Positions 32,608 to 43,300 of a stretch of DNA of 64,000 nt are shown here, in pieces. The DNA lies in assembly GCA_037349105.1 (NCBI GenBank), contig JAYJMM010000112.1, positions 3,038,001 through 3,102,000 of the forward strand. The letters run 5' to 3'. Each line of letters opens with the position of its first letter. The stretch's first letter is position 1. The position numbers and the translations under genes were made by a program. The DNA is from Limnomonas spitsbergensis. Its lineage: Eukaryota > Chlorophyta > Chlorophyceae > Chlamydomonadales. Under the pieces are notes generated by a model. That model was not told the DNA's origin and did no database searches. It saw nothing but the letters and a program-made list of their open reading frames with translations.

Positions 32608-35600
32608 TCAAGCCAGGTCGATCACAGAAGCCTTGCGCTTCCTAGGTGCAGCAACCCTCTTCATTTTTGCAGCTGCCGGCTTCTTCACAGCTGCCGGCTT
32701 CTTCACAGCTGCCGGCTTCATTGCCGCAGCTGGCCTCCTCCTCTTGGTGGTGGCAGGCTTGCTGTCCAGCATCATGGGCTGCGGCGTAAGGCCGGAGATG
32801 ATGGCGAGCTGTGCATCAGACATGCCGGCGGCCAGGCCGCTGCCTTGGTAGCCTCCAGAGAAGCTGGAAATCAGCACCTTGCCGTCGCCCATTTCTTCCA
32901 GGTGACCGGTTACTAGGCCACGCTTCATGTCATGCAAGGTGACCAGCTTTGTCTTGGGGTTACAGCGGGCTTTGCCAACTTTGGAAGCACCCGGATCCTA
33001 CATGGGGGGGGCATGAGGGTTTTAGAGTTGAGGGTTTTCAGGTTATAGGGGCTAAGGGACTAAGGGACTAAAGAGAATAAGGGGCTAGGGGACTAAAAGC
33101 CTAAACCCTCATGGGTTATCATGCACCACTGAAAGACCCGGGCCCTGTAAGAGATTACGGGGTGGAGGGTCCAGGATTGTAGGCTGTAGGCCCTAGCCCA
33201 CTGCCCTGTTGTACCGCCATGGCGTTCTGCCAGGTTGTAATACCTGATGTGCTGTCACGGCTTACTGTCATGCAGACATGCAGTACTGTCCTAGTGTGCA
33301 ACCCTGCCGTACCGCCTATCTGTACTTGCCTTGCCGACAATCAGAAGGGTCGTGCGGCTAGATACCGAGCCTGTGACTTTGCCGCCGAATGACTCAACCA
33401 TGGCCCTGGCGCGGTCCTTGGCGAGGTTCAGCCCCGCTCCGCCCCCCAGCTCCGGGAAGGTGCCCGTCAGCACCACCGTATGGCCCACCAGGCTGCCGGG
33501 GGGCGCGTTGTCGCGGCCGGGCACAGGGACGATGAAGCGCTCCGGCCCAGAGTTGAAGCTTGGCACGAGGGCGGTCCCGGATGATTCCTGGGGACCGGCA
33601 GCTGTGGCGGCTACGGCGCTGGCCCTGCCGTCTGATAGCTGCAGCTCGTTGTCGGTCGGCTGTGTGGTGTCATCGCGTACCGTGAGCTTTGCCCAGTTGG
33701 ACTTATTCATAACGTATCGCGCAACCAACTATTGCAGGAAGGTAGCAGAGGTGTCAGGCATGCGGCAAAAGACAGCTAAGCAAGTAGCAGAGGTGGCAGG
33801 CATGCGGCTGGGGGCAGCTAGGTTGACAGGAGATTAGTAGGCATGGGGCATGGGGCAAGTAGGTAGCAAATGTGGGTAGGACAACAGCAGAAGGCATCTA
33901 GGCGGCAGGGGTGGCAGGCAAGCGGTAGAAGGCGGTTAGGTAGCAGAGGAGACAAGCAGGTAGGATCTGGTAATCAGGCAACAGAGGTGGCAGTCATGCG
34001 GCGGAGGGCAAGTAGGCAGCAAGGATGTGGCAGGTAGGTTGAACCATTCGTTGTGTGGCGAGTGCACCGTGCCACAGTTCAGCTGCATTGCATTCTATGC
34101 TGAACCTGGCTCAGAGCTCAATTGCTCATTGGTGTGGTGATGTCTGCATGGCTTATCTAATGTGGCAGCAGGGTTAAGGGTGATATAATCTCTGTTGTTC
34201 CAACAATGCACTTAAACGCCAGTGAGCTTTGCCCACCTTCTGGTCGTCTGTCGGCAGCTCGCTGAATCCGCACAGCACGACGCAGTTCATCCCGGCCAGC
34301 GCCGCCTCGAAAGCCGCGACGTCTCGCTCCTTGCCAGGGTCAGGCAGCCCTAGCCAGACCTTGGAGGGCACACGCCAGCAGCCCAGGTGGCTCCAGCGCC
34401 CGTAGCTTCCGGCCTCCGGAACCATGGACCCTACACGGATGGACCCCTTCGGAATGCGCACGGTAGCAGGGTTGCACTTCTTCGCCTTGCCCATCTGCAC
34501 GCAGGCTGACCGGTCCGACTTGGCGAGCTCGACGCGGTATGTCGGTACCGGCTCCTCAGCCGCAGCGGCGTAGAACTCCCAGGACGGGGTGGGCATGCCT
34601 GCGGGGTGTGGGAGCAGGGGGAAAAGAGGAAAGGGGAGTGTCAGGGGAGGGCAGGGTGTGGGGGAAAAGAGGAAAAGGGTGTTTCTGGGAGGGGGGGGGA
34701 ATGGGAGGGGACCAAACTAGGTCCCATTACCTCAGCCTGAGGCCCAATCAGCATGGGCCTGAGGTCCCCCCCCCTCCCCCAGTAGGTCAAAGTGTAGTTC
34801 GATTAGGTACAAAGAAAGCTGCTGCTTAAAATAATGTTTTAGATTTTCCATTTCTAGCTCTCCTTCATATTTTTCCTTCAATTTCGCTCTGCCGGGCCTT
34901 GTCCCCAAACAACTTTGGGGCGGCCGCGTTTACGATGCACTGGTAACAAAAGCTGGTGCTTCAAGAAATATAAAAGCAGCTGGATCAAAACGACCTTCAG
35001 CCGGCCAACATGTTAGATGCTGGAGGCAGATTGGCTAGCACCAAAAATATTGGAAAGGTCCTTGACATTTCCTGGTGCTTACCCTCAAAGCCGCTGAATG
35101 TGCCGTGGTATGCTTTGGAGGTTGATCGGCTACCCGCTGCTGCAAACGAGGCCACGGCCTTTTTTTCCATGAGCTCTCGCAGCACCTCAAAAGAGGTTTG
35201 CAGGCCGCGGAACAACGCTGGGTCTCCGCCCTTGTCCGGATGCGCAGACAAGATCGCTCGAAAGTACGCCTGAGCATGCAGGCACGCATGCATGGGGCGC
35301 ATGGGGGACATTTGGCTGGTTTTGCAGGCAAGATGCATGGGGCTCATGGGTAGCAGTGGGTGACATAAAGCATGGAGCGCATGGGGAAAAGGTTGCTTTG
35401 CATGCATGCCTGTATGTTGCACGGGGCTCGTGGGTGGCAGTGGTCTAACATTTCAGGCATGCAAGCCGTATGGAGTGCATGGGGGGGCAGCGGGCTCGGC
35501 TCGTAGGCATGCATGTCGCATGGGTGCTGACAGTGCGCGTTCGACACCGCCGCGCATCGGCGTGAAAAGGGAAACCATCAAAGGTGACATCTTACTGGCT

Positions 35601-35713
35601 GAAAGAAGCACGCACCTTCTTCAGCATGGACCACTCGTCATCCAGGCTGGCACAGAGGGAGAGCGCAGCCACGTCCACACCAAGAGCAGCCAGGCATTCC
35701 GCGACGGTCGACA
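32608..35713 (-). CDS. J domain - PARP-type zinc finger - BRCT protein with H1-like tail
   Basis: Five exons (35713-35615, 35269-35083, 34598-34237, 33728-33330, 32997-32608) give 1,437 nt, 478 aa, with agreeing phases. Residues about 1-90 form a J-type domain with HPD at 43-45 (SAHPDKGGDPALF). Residues about 115-175 match a PARP-type zinc finger (YRVELAKSDRSAC ... WSHLGCW), with ligands C128, C137, H166 and C169; the first Cys pair is eight residues apart, wider than the CxxC of animal PARP1. Residues about 297-370 are a BRCT domain (GHTVVLTGTFPELGG, MVESFGGKVTGSVS, TTLLIVGK). The tail (about 430-478) is rich in K, P and A (MKPAAVKKPAAVKKPAA), like histone H1. This combination implies a nuclear protein that binds damaged DNA or chromatin; function is inferred from domains. 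The fourth intron starts with AAG|GCAAGT, a GC-AG donor, and the BRCT frame resumes exactly across it (LLIVGK | DPGASKVGKAR). The start is the first ATG; the frame upstream has none. Confidence 0.85.
33735..34045. repeat. degenerate GTAGCAGAGGTGGCAGGCATG array
   Basis: Five to seven units of 40-60 bp in the intron between the zinc-finger exon and the BRCT exon. GCATGGGG.GCATGGGG-type degenerate units similarly fill the first intron (35275-35540). Confidence 0.7.
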
Positions 35714-37192
35714 TTTTGCTGAGTTTGGATTGAAAGCGCTCCCCCTGAAATGAGGTATTTTCCTTTGGTACTTGGAAGCAAAGAGTTTTCCCCTCAAATG
35801 GAGGGTCCCCAAACCCTGACGATTTCAACCTAGGCAGACTAAGAGAGAGAGGGAGAACTACAGGGAGGGCACGGTACCCACTTAGCAGGTTTTAGACCAA
35901 CCTTATTTTTTTAGCTTGTAGTCTTGATTATAATGCTTTCTAGCCTATAGGTCTTGATCGGTTGATTCGGGGTGGGGATCTGAATCGAGGGGTGCGCTCA
36001 TATTTTGGATTTGAACAGGTGCTCCAGTTTCCGTTATGCGAGCATTGATTGGGTTGGTAATATGCTATGCATGTATACAGATGGAACATCGACGAAGGGC
36101 AGGTAAACAGTGTTTCCTGCCCTATAAGCTGAGTCTTTGCCTGTCCGTCACTCTTCCTCGCCCAACGCGCCCCTCTGGACCCTGAAACCCTCTAACGCGT
36201 TAGAATCTAACACTGCCCCTTACGACACTCACCATTATTTTATTATTTATTTATTCTTCTTTCTTTAAGTGTGATCTTTCAAACTTTCGAGGACATACCT
36301 CAGCCTGCGAGAAAGCACGGGACGTAAGCCGCTTATGTGACAGGCTTCTTTCGTGTCCTCTTTCTTTCGCTCTTCACTGCCCCCACCGATCTTATAGCGG
36401 CCCTGGTTTATGATTTCCGAGCGTCGAAAATTAACACATGCGGCACGTGGATAGTGGGCCACGGTAGGGCACAGTAGCCTGACACACAGTCAGCATGCGA
36501 AGTAGCTCATTCAGCCCCTGGAATGCTATAGCAGGGCTAGATTCCGCAAGTTAAAGCGCGTAGCAGGGCAGCGAAAAGGCTCAGGGAGTCGTGGGGAGCA
36601 GGGGGAGGAGAGCAGGGGGTGGAGACCTGGTGAATCACAGATGAGTCAGCATGGCCATGGGTTTGAATCCCGTATGGATCAGCTGATCAGCAGGTTCGGT
36701 CGCCATCCCCGAGCTCCCGAGCCTTTTCGCGACCATGCAATGCGCTCAAACAGGCGGTGTCGAACATTCAAGAGACTGACTGTGCTGTTTCGCGGTGAAA
36801 CTTCGTCTGAGGCTACTACGGCTACTGTGGCCTACTGTGGCCTACTATCCACGCGCCGAATGTGTGAATTTTCGACGCTCGGATATCATAAACCAGGGTC
36901 GCTATGACGTCTGTCGTTAGCCGTCGGACCAGGGTTGGCTAGTGCTATAACATGACTGACGGGGAGGGCCCGCACTCGCGGCCCGATCCCTTGGCCTGGC
37001 GTGATCCCAGCAGCCCAGGCGATCATACTCAGGCCAGGGGATCATGACACCAGGGGATGACACGCATTTTCTGTTATCCGATTAAACGAAATTATCCGAT
37101 TAAACGAATTTCATTGCCATTGCGATTATGTACAGTTTCTGTCTCTCTGGTTTCTGTCGATGTGTCATTAGAACGTCAACCTTGCAGCAGAG
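35714..37192. promoter_or_regulatory. divergent intergenic region with long inverted repeat
   Basis: This lies between the starts of the J/PARP-zf/BRCT gene (minus) and the acidic CxxC gene (plus). The only structured element seen is the inverted repeat at 36392-36907. A CTTGCAG just before the ATG at 37193 could be a 5'-UTR intron acceptor. Confidence 0.35.
36392..36907. mobile_element. foldback-like inverted repeat, 88-bp arms
   Basis: Arms 36392-36479 and 36820-36907 are reverse complements at about 90% identity around a 340-bp spacer with no recognised gene. Key shared blocks are CCCTGGTTTATGAT and CCGAGCGTCGAAAATT. This fits a MITE/foldback remnant, but no target-site duplication is obvious. 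Confidence 0.6.
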
Positions 37193-37861
37193 ATGAGTGC
37201 CGAACCCGTAGACCAGCCAGCGGTACTCAGCCCTCTGAAAAGGCAGCGGGAGGAGGAGGACAAAGAGGAGAAAGAGGAGGAGGAGGAGGACGAAGAGGAG
37301 AATGAGGATGAGGAGGAGGAAGAGGAGGAGGAGGACAAAGAGGAGAATGAGGACGTGGAGATGGAGGGGGAGGAGGAGGGGGGCGGATACACACATCGCT
37401 TCAAAGTTGTTGCAGATCCTAGCGACGTAACGCACGCCTGCTTGATGTGTTGGAAGATTGTTTCTGATGATGAGGGGAAAGGTTACGCCCTGTGTGACAA
37501 GTGCTGGCCAAAGACAGGCTCTGTGTCGCCTTGGGCCTTGCCACAGCATGCGCTCATGATTGACAACAACGGCATGATCTGCGTGGGTATGCCGGCCGAA
37601 CCAGAGCCTCAGCAAGAATTGGAGAGCCTCCCTATCTGGCACGAGCACCCGGACCCAAAGTGCTACAAGACGTTTCCCATCGAGGTGCTCGAGGAGCAGC
37701 TCAGCCTCTCGCAGCTTCTAAGTGAGCAGCGCATGCAGGACAAAAGGGGGGGGGCAGATGCTCATGACCAGCCGGCAGCAGCGTCGCGGGCTATGTATGC
37801 CTGCTTCGTGTGTGGTCAGCAGCATGATGCAGCATTAGCCCCTGACCCACCGCTTGTATAA
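37193..37861 (+). CDS. acidic CxxC-containing protein, function unknown
   Basis: One uninterrupted frame of 222 codons from the first ATG. Residues about 19-63 are almost pure Glu/Asp, so the protein is very acidic at its N-terminus after a short basic patch (LKRQR). Residues 83-104 hold two CxxC pairs (CLMC and CDKC, 14 residues apart), a zinc-ribbon-like arrangement, and a third pair (CFVC) lies near the C-terminus. Pro/Glu-rich linkers and PIWHEHPDPKCYKTFP separate them. I do not recognise the family. The end may differ: a GTGTGTGG donor at the CFVC codons and an acceptor at CTGCAG about 37962 would give a short alternative tail ending at TAG near 37988. It diverges from the J/PARP-zf/BRCT gene, about 1.5 kb apart. 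Confidence 0.6.
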   Translation: MSAEPVDQPAVLSPLKRQREEEDKEEKEEEEEDEEENEDEEEEEEEEDKEENEDVEMEGEEEGGGYTHRFKVVADPSDVTHACLMCWKIVSDDEGKGYALCDKCWPKTGSVSPWALPQHALMIDNNGMICVGMPAEPEPQQELESLPIWHEHPDPKCYKTFPIEVLEEQLSLSQLLSEQRMQDKRGGADAHDQPAAASRAMYACFVCGQQHDAALAPDPPLV

Positions 37862-40325
37862 TTCCAGGGCCGCGAATACTAACGCAACCCTCATGAAGGC
37901 CGGGTGCCTACAGGCATTCATCAGGTTGGAACTCATAGTCCTGTCTTTTTCGATCTGCAGGGGGCTGAGTTTATCAACATGGGCTAGACCACCTGGGCCG
38001 AGGGACTCAACCTGTTTTGTATTTACCCAGCTTCAAGTCAGCTTCTCTTCAATTACCGGATGGAGGCCCCAGGTGTAGGCAGCCATGCTGCTTGGTCCGC
38101 CGGTCATATAGTTTAGATGGCACTTATGGGCCATAAATTATGGCTGGAATGAGCCTACCCTGGTTTGGTCCTTATCAGGCCTCTGCCAGTGGTGGGGCAG
38201 CCTTCCATTTGATGGCCTTGTAGCAGAAGAAATGAACACTGTGAGCCCCCTGATTGTTGCGTGTCCACATGTCATGCAACCATGCATGTCCCTCACATGA
38301 GGCTAGCTAGGTCATAGCGGGCTTTATATTGTATGCCTTGTATATATGAACAAGGCTTTGTTGCTGCCGCGTCACAATTGACTGTTGTTGTGCAATGCAC
38401 ATTCAATGCTTGTTTTATATAGGGTTTAGGGTTTAGGGTTTAGTCTATGCACACGTATGCAGTGCATGAGGGCTTTGTTTCTGAGGCCCGGCCTTTGGTG
38501 TGCTTACGAGTGTAGCCGTTTTGCCAGCCCACGCACCCTGCTCCGCTGGCTGCTAATCACGCCATTTCGTGTGCAAGCTTTGCTTTCATTTTCCATCATG
38601 CCACTTCTGAATTCAATGATGTGTCATGTCACACCGTAATGTGTGCATGCTTTGCTCTCACTTTGGGGAATCAACAAGAATTCAAATCCCCCCAGGTTTT
38701 AATTTTTTGCAAGTAAGGCAAAGCAAGCCAGAACTATGAATGTGCATGCTTTGATTTTACTTTGCCCGGAGACACGCCTCGGCATGAGAGGAGACTTACG
38801 CTTACTATTTTCATGTTGTAGTTACCATTGCGATTTGGTGCTGCAGGTACAGCAAATCATGTTGGATGACGCTGCGGATGAGACTGTTTGTGATTTGGTA
38901 TGAATCTGCTGCAAACCCTGGCAAAATCATTCTCGCTGACGACACTCCTTGTCAACCTATTACATACTTTGATGTTTGCTCTAGCAGATGTTGCTTCTCC
39001 ATGTTTTAGATTCCGCACCACAAAAACAATCATGCTGGTTGATGCTGCTGATGAGACTGCTTGTGATTTGGACTAGATGTATGCAATGTGCATGCTGGGG
39101 AGTCGACTAATTTCCCTGTTGCCCTGTTTGAGATTTTTTGATGGTGCTTTGATATTACCTAATTTGCAGCCATTTCGTGCAACCGTTGTGCAGCAGTTGT
39201 GGGCGTACCCAAAATCCCATCCCAGTTTCATGGTCAAACGTTCGGGATAAATGTTAAGGTCCCTTGACAACAAACGGCCAATCAATGCTGGGTTTCCGTT
39301 CTGTGATATTGCGTACCAGACCACCTTTGTGGTTCGCTGGGCAGCCACCGCCGACCAATGGGGATCAAATCTTGAATGACCTGAGGTATCGTAAAGGACC
39401 CGGTGGCCACTTGCACCACCCCTGCAGTGCAATTCGTTCGGGTACGAAAAATAGGATTTTCACATGAGATTACCAGTCCTTGGGTGCGCATAAATACATG
39501 GATGTACTTACTGTTTTAACATGTGCAGCATATCTGCCTATTTCAGCTGCCATTCCTCGCTCAGGAATCCGATGGTGGTTGATGTAGCGAAGCATAGAAA
39601 TCCTCTTGCTGGCAGCCCAGGGGGCCATGAGAACCATGCCGCAGCATGCGTGCCTCATGGTTTGCAGTATAAAATCCGAATTTACAGGCCTTGTGTCATG
39701 GCCCTGATGGTAGAATTACCCTCTCGACAACCAGCGTAGCCAGATCTGGGAATGGGTGCCCTGTCAGATGCTGCAGAAACGCGTGATGGACGTAGGTGGT
39801 GGACATCCAGCAGTGGTAGATCTCTAAGACTAGGTGTTGCATGCATGCCGTTGTTGAAAGAGTGCTGTCGCTGAATAAAATCCCGGGAGCTGTTCATGCT
39901 GCTGGTGTTGGTGTTTCTGATAACACTGGCTTGTCTGGCTCCCGCATAAAAATACTAGGACAATGGCGCTTCCGCATTTGAAGCATTGTCTAATCACTGC
40001 TGTAACGGGGAGGATTTTCAATAGGGGCCCTGTACAAGGCCCTCATTTTTTTTCTCAAACAAGTTGGCACATCAAATGATTTACTGGGGGGCAGTCTAGC
40101 TAGTCAGGGAGCCCAGTCACTTCGTTGTGACAGGACCACTCTCCTTGCCCCTCGCCTGCTCCTGGCTACGCGGTTTGCGCTGCAGATGCTGATGTCACCC
40201 TATCAGGGTTCCGGAGCGAACGACATCACACTCGCCCGATCTTGTGTGCTAGATCGGGAGGTGCCGGATTGCAGGACTGCTCGACCGAGGACATTGTCAG
40301 CCCCCTGTTTTATCCAGTAGCCGTG
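37862..40325. other. intergenic region before VPS18
   Basis: It holds a TTTAGGG run at 38420-38441, a 165-bp-spaced duplication (38854-38905 and 39020-39075, sharing GATGAGACTG.TTGTGATTTG), the doubtful minus-strand frames at 39090-39897, and the VPS18 5' leader. The first duplicate looks like a small exon (CTGCAG|GTACAGC ... TTTG|GTATGA), but I cannot connect it to a gene. Confidence 0.4.
39090..39897 (-). other. possible short spliced gene, unrecognised
   Basis: On the minus strand an ATG frame starts near 39897 (MNSSRDFIQRQHSFNNG). A second stretch (39658 down to about 39512, ISMLRYINHHRIPERG) ends at a good donor (AAACA|GTAAGTAC). It is followed by a CTGCAG acceptor near 39422 and an open stretch containing LIGRLLSRDLNIYPERL. 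The pieces do not join in one consistent frame as I read them, base composition is less GC-rich than in the certain genes, and no family is recognised. It may be a decayed gene or mobile-element remnant. Confidence 0.2.
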
Positions 40326-43300
40326 ATGGACATCGTGAGTGATTTTGAGCACCTCCACGCAGGGGGCCTTAGTCAGCAAGAACCCGCCCTCTTCCGGTCA
40401 TCGGACGACCCTAGCAGCAGGGGTGCCGGGGGCGGAGCAGCAGCTGCGGGAGGAGGGGGCGGCGATGCCGTGCAAGATGCCTCGTTTCTGCCCCTGCTTT
40501 CTGTCGACACCTCGGTTAAGCAGATCGCGAGGTGCGCGATCCGCTCTTGGCGTAAGGCCTTGTCATGTGGGATGATGGGACGGGCAGGATCGTAGGAGAA
40601 GAGCAAGTCTAGGTGCGTAGATAGGATGACGTTTTTCGTATTGTTTCGAACAGTTATTCGCCGTGAATGGATTGATATTGAACCATGCATGAGCGTAGGG
40701 AATCCTTGTATCGGTGCATGCTCGCGATTTCGACATGCGACGCACAACCAGTTTCGAAGCACCGTTTTGATAGCTTAGGGAAGTCTGGGCTTAATGCAGC
40801 GCTTAACAGGGGTGCTGCATCTGCATGGGGGTCGTAGGTCTCAAAAGGCATGCATGGAAGATCCTGCATGAGTCACATGCCACTAGTTTGAAGTATAAAA
40901 GTTGGCTCTAACTGCGTCAAATGAAGTACATTTTACCTAGTACCTATAGCTAACAAACTGTATCCAACCTTATACCGTATAGCATCTCAGCACCTCGACT
41001 GCTCATTCGTTCCTCAGAGTGCATGGGGGTTGTAGATCCCATGGGGGATGTAATCGTCCCATGGGGGTTGTAGATCCCATGCAGGATCGCCTACGTAAGG
41101 GCATGAATGGGACATTGACTTTACATCAGTCGCTCTACATGTAGCATAGCTCTTTCATTGATCTGGAGACCCCAGCACCTCTTTGTTTGTGTGTTGCAGG
41201 GGTCGTGGGGATGTCGTCAGCGTCGCCTGTGCGTGTGGGAACGTGCTTGTGGCGACATCCAGAGGGTACCTGATTCGCTACTATTGGGACGAGTACGGGA
41301 GTGAGAAAGGTGTGTGACTGAGAGCGCCCCAGCTGTGTCACTGGGGTGATAAATATAGCAGACGCCGATTGTGTGTGTGTGTGTGATAAGTGTGAGGAAT
41401 GTGTGGACACAACATGCGCGTGCTGAGGGCTATGCATGTTTTTAAAGTCCTTGGGTGAGTGATAAGTGTGAAATATGTGTGGCTTGTGATTGGGATATAA
41501 CTATATAATAGTGGGAAACAGGGGGTGAGAAAGGTGTGAGTGCCTTCGGCGTGTGATGAGAGTGAGAAAGGCGTGAGCAGCTTGTGTCACACATTGCAGC
41601 CGGCCTTTTTGGTTTGGAATTGCGAATCAGCCTTTGAACGTGGCAGGGAGTCGCGTCTGCGAACCAATGGCTTGCGCGTAATTCTATGCACGATCTAGGC
41701 GCGCAGTCTAGAAGTATGAAAAGGCCGAGATGAAGGTCCACGAGCTCCAGACGCCTCGGGGCTGGACCTTAAACCCTTAGCCGTAACCCCTGAACCCTGC
41801 ACATTTTATCCTGAACCCTAAACCCTCCACCCTATGCCTCTAACCCTGTAGCTCCTACGCCCTGAGCCCTACACCCTGTGTATAAACCCTCTACCCTCTA
41901 CCCTCTACCCTCTGTGTTGCTACAAAGTTAACGCTTCCACCCACAGCCTTTTGCAAAAGTCTCAGATATCGAGGTGACGAGGCAGGCTGATGTCCTAAAC
42001 TCTTAACCCTAAACCCCTCAACCTGGAACTCAAAATCCTAAGCCCTCGACTCTCAACCCTGCCTTCTCAGTCTTGGAGGTCGAGGTGACAAGGCACGCTG
42101 ATCAGAAAAAACTGACCCCGGAACCCTTAATCCTCACCCCCCCCGCCTTCTCAGTCTCGGAAATTGAGGTCACAAGGCAGGCTGATCAGCACCCTTCAAC
42201 CCTAAACCCTCACCCCCCTGCCTTCTTAGTCTCAGAGATTGAGGTCACAAGGCAGGCTGATCAGCACCCTTCAACCCTAAACCCTCACCCCCCTGCCTTC
42301 TTAGTCTCAGAGATTGAGGTCACAAGGCAGGCTGATCAGCACCCTTCAACCCTAAACCCTCATCCCCCCTGCCATCTCAGTCTCGGAGATCGAGGTCACA
42401 AGGCAGGCTGATCAGCACCCTTCAACCCTAAACCCTCATCCCCCCTGCCATCTCAGTCTCAGAGATCGAGGTCACAAGGCAGGCTGATCTGCTGATTGTG
42501 GCCCTGTCCGTGGATTCATCCGCCAACCACATTCTGATCAGGTGAGTGGATGGACAACCCTTAGCCGTTTACCTGGTTAGGGCTTCAGCTACATTTCAGC
42601 CATGTCAGAGCCTACTGCCAGTGGGGGCCTGGTGATCAGGTTCTGCCCCCCCCCCTGATCAGCCCCCCAAATCATGGATCCTGAAGGTGAATTCCTGTGC
42701 CAACTACATTTTGAACAGGTGGACTGAACTCGAAGCCCTGAGCCCTTGACCCCTTTGACCTCAGGCCCCATGTTTATGCCCCCCCCCCCCCCCGAAATGC
42801 CTTGCACCCCTGTGTCAATGCACTCCCCTCTACCCTGGCCTGCCTTACACCCCATGTCATTACCCCCCTCCCCCCCCCCATGTCTTCAATATGCCTCGTC
42901 CACATGTTTTCATCCTGCCCCCCAGACCTATCATGATTACTGGCCTGCCCCCACCTCATCCCATATTTTTACGAAGCCCTCCTGGGCCTGCCCTGTACTC
43001 CTTTCTGTTTCAGCTTGAGGGGTCCCAGTGGTCATGAGGTGCACTATGCTCATCGGAGGTGGGCCAAGAGCCGCGTCCTGTCCAAGCTCAAGGGAACGGT
43101 GGTGACAGCGGTGGCGTGGGCAAGGCAGCCGGCGGTGGGTTTTGAACGGGCTTAACAAAAGAAGAAAATATGAAAACTCCGTCCCGCAGGGGCGGTGGCG
43201 TGGGCGAGGCAGCCGGCGGTGGGTGACAAACGTTGTGGGGCTAAAAGAAGAAGATAATCGAGGGAGAAATCCTTGAAGGAAGGAGAGGGTAAAGAGGGAA

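Noticed and set aside
37100..37648. 182-aa minus-strand frame rich in Leu and Ser
   Set aside because: Mirror of the Glu-rich stretch of the acidic plus-strand gene; GAG/GAA runs read backwards.
38420..38441. A real chromosome end at the TTTAGGG run
   Set aside because: Only three or so heptamers, internal, with genes on both sides; an interstitial tract.
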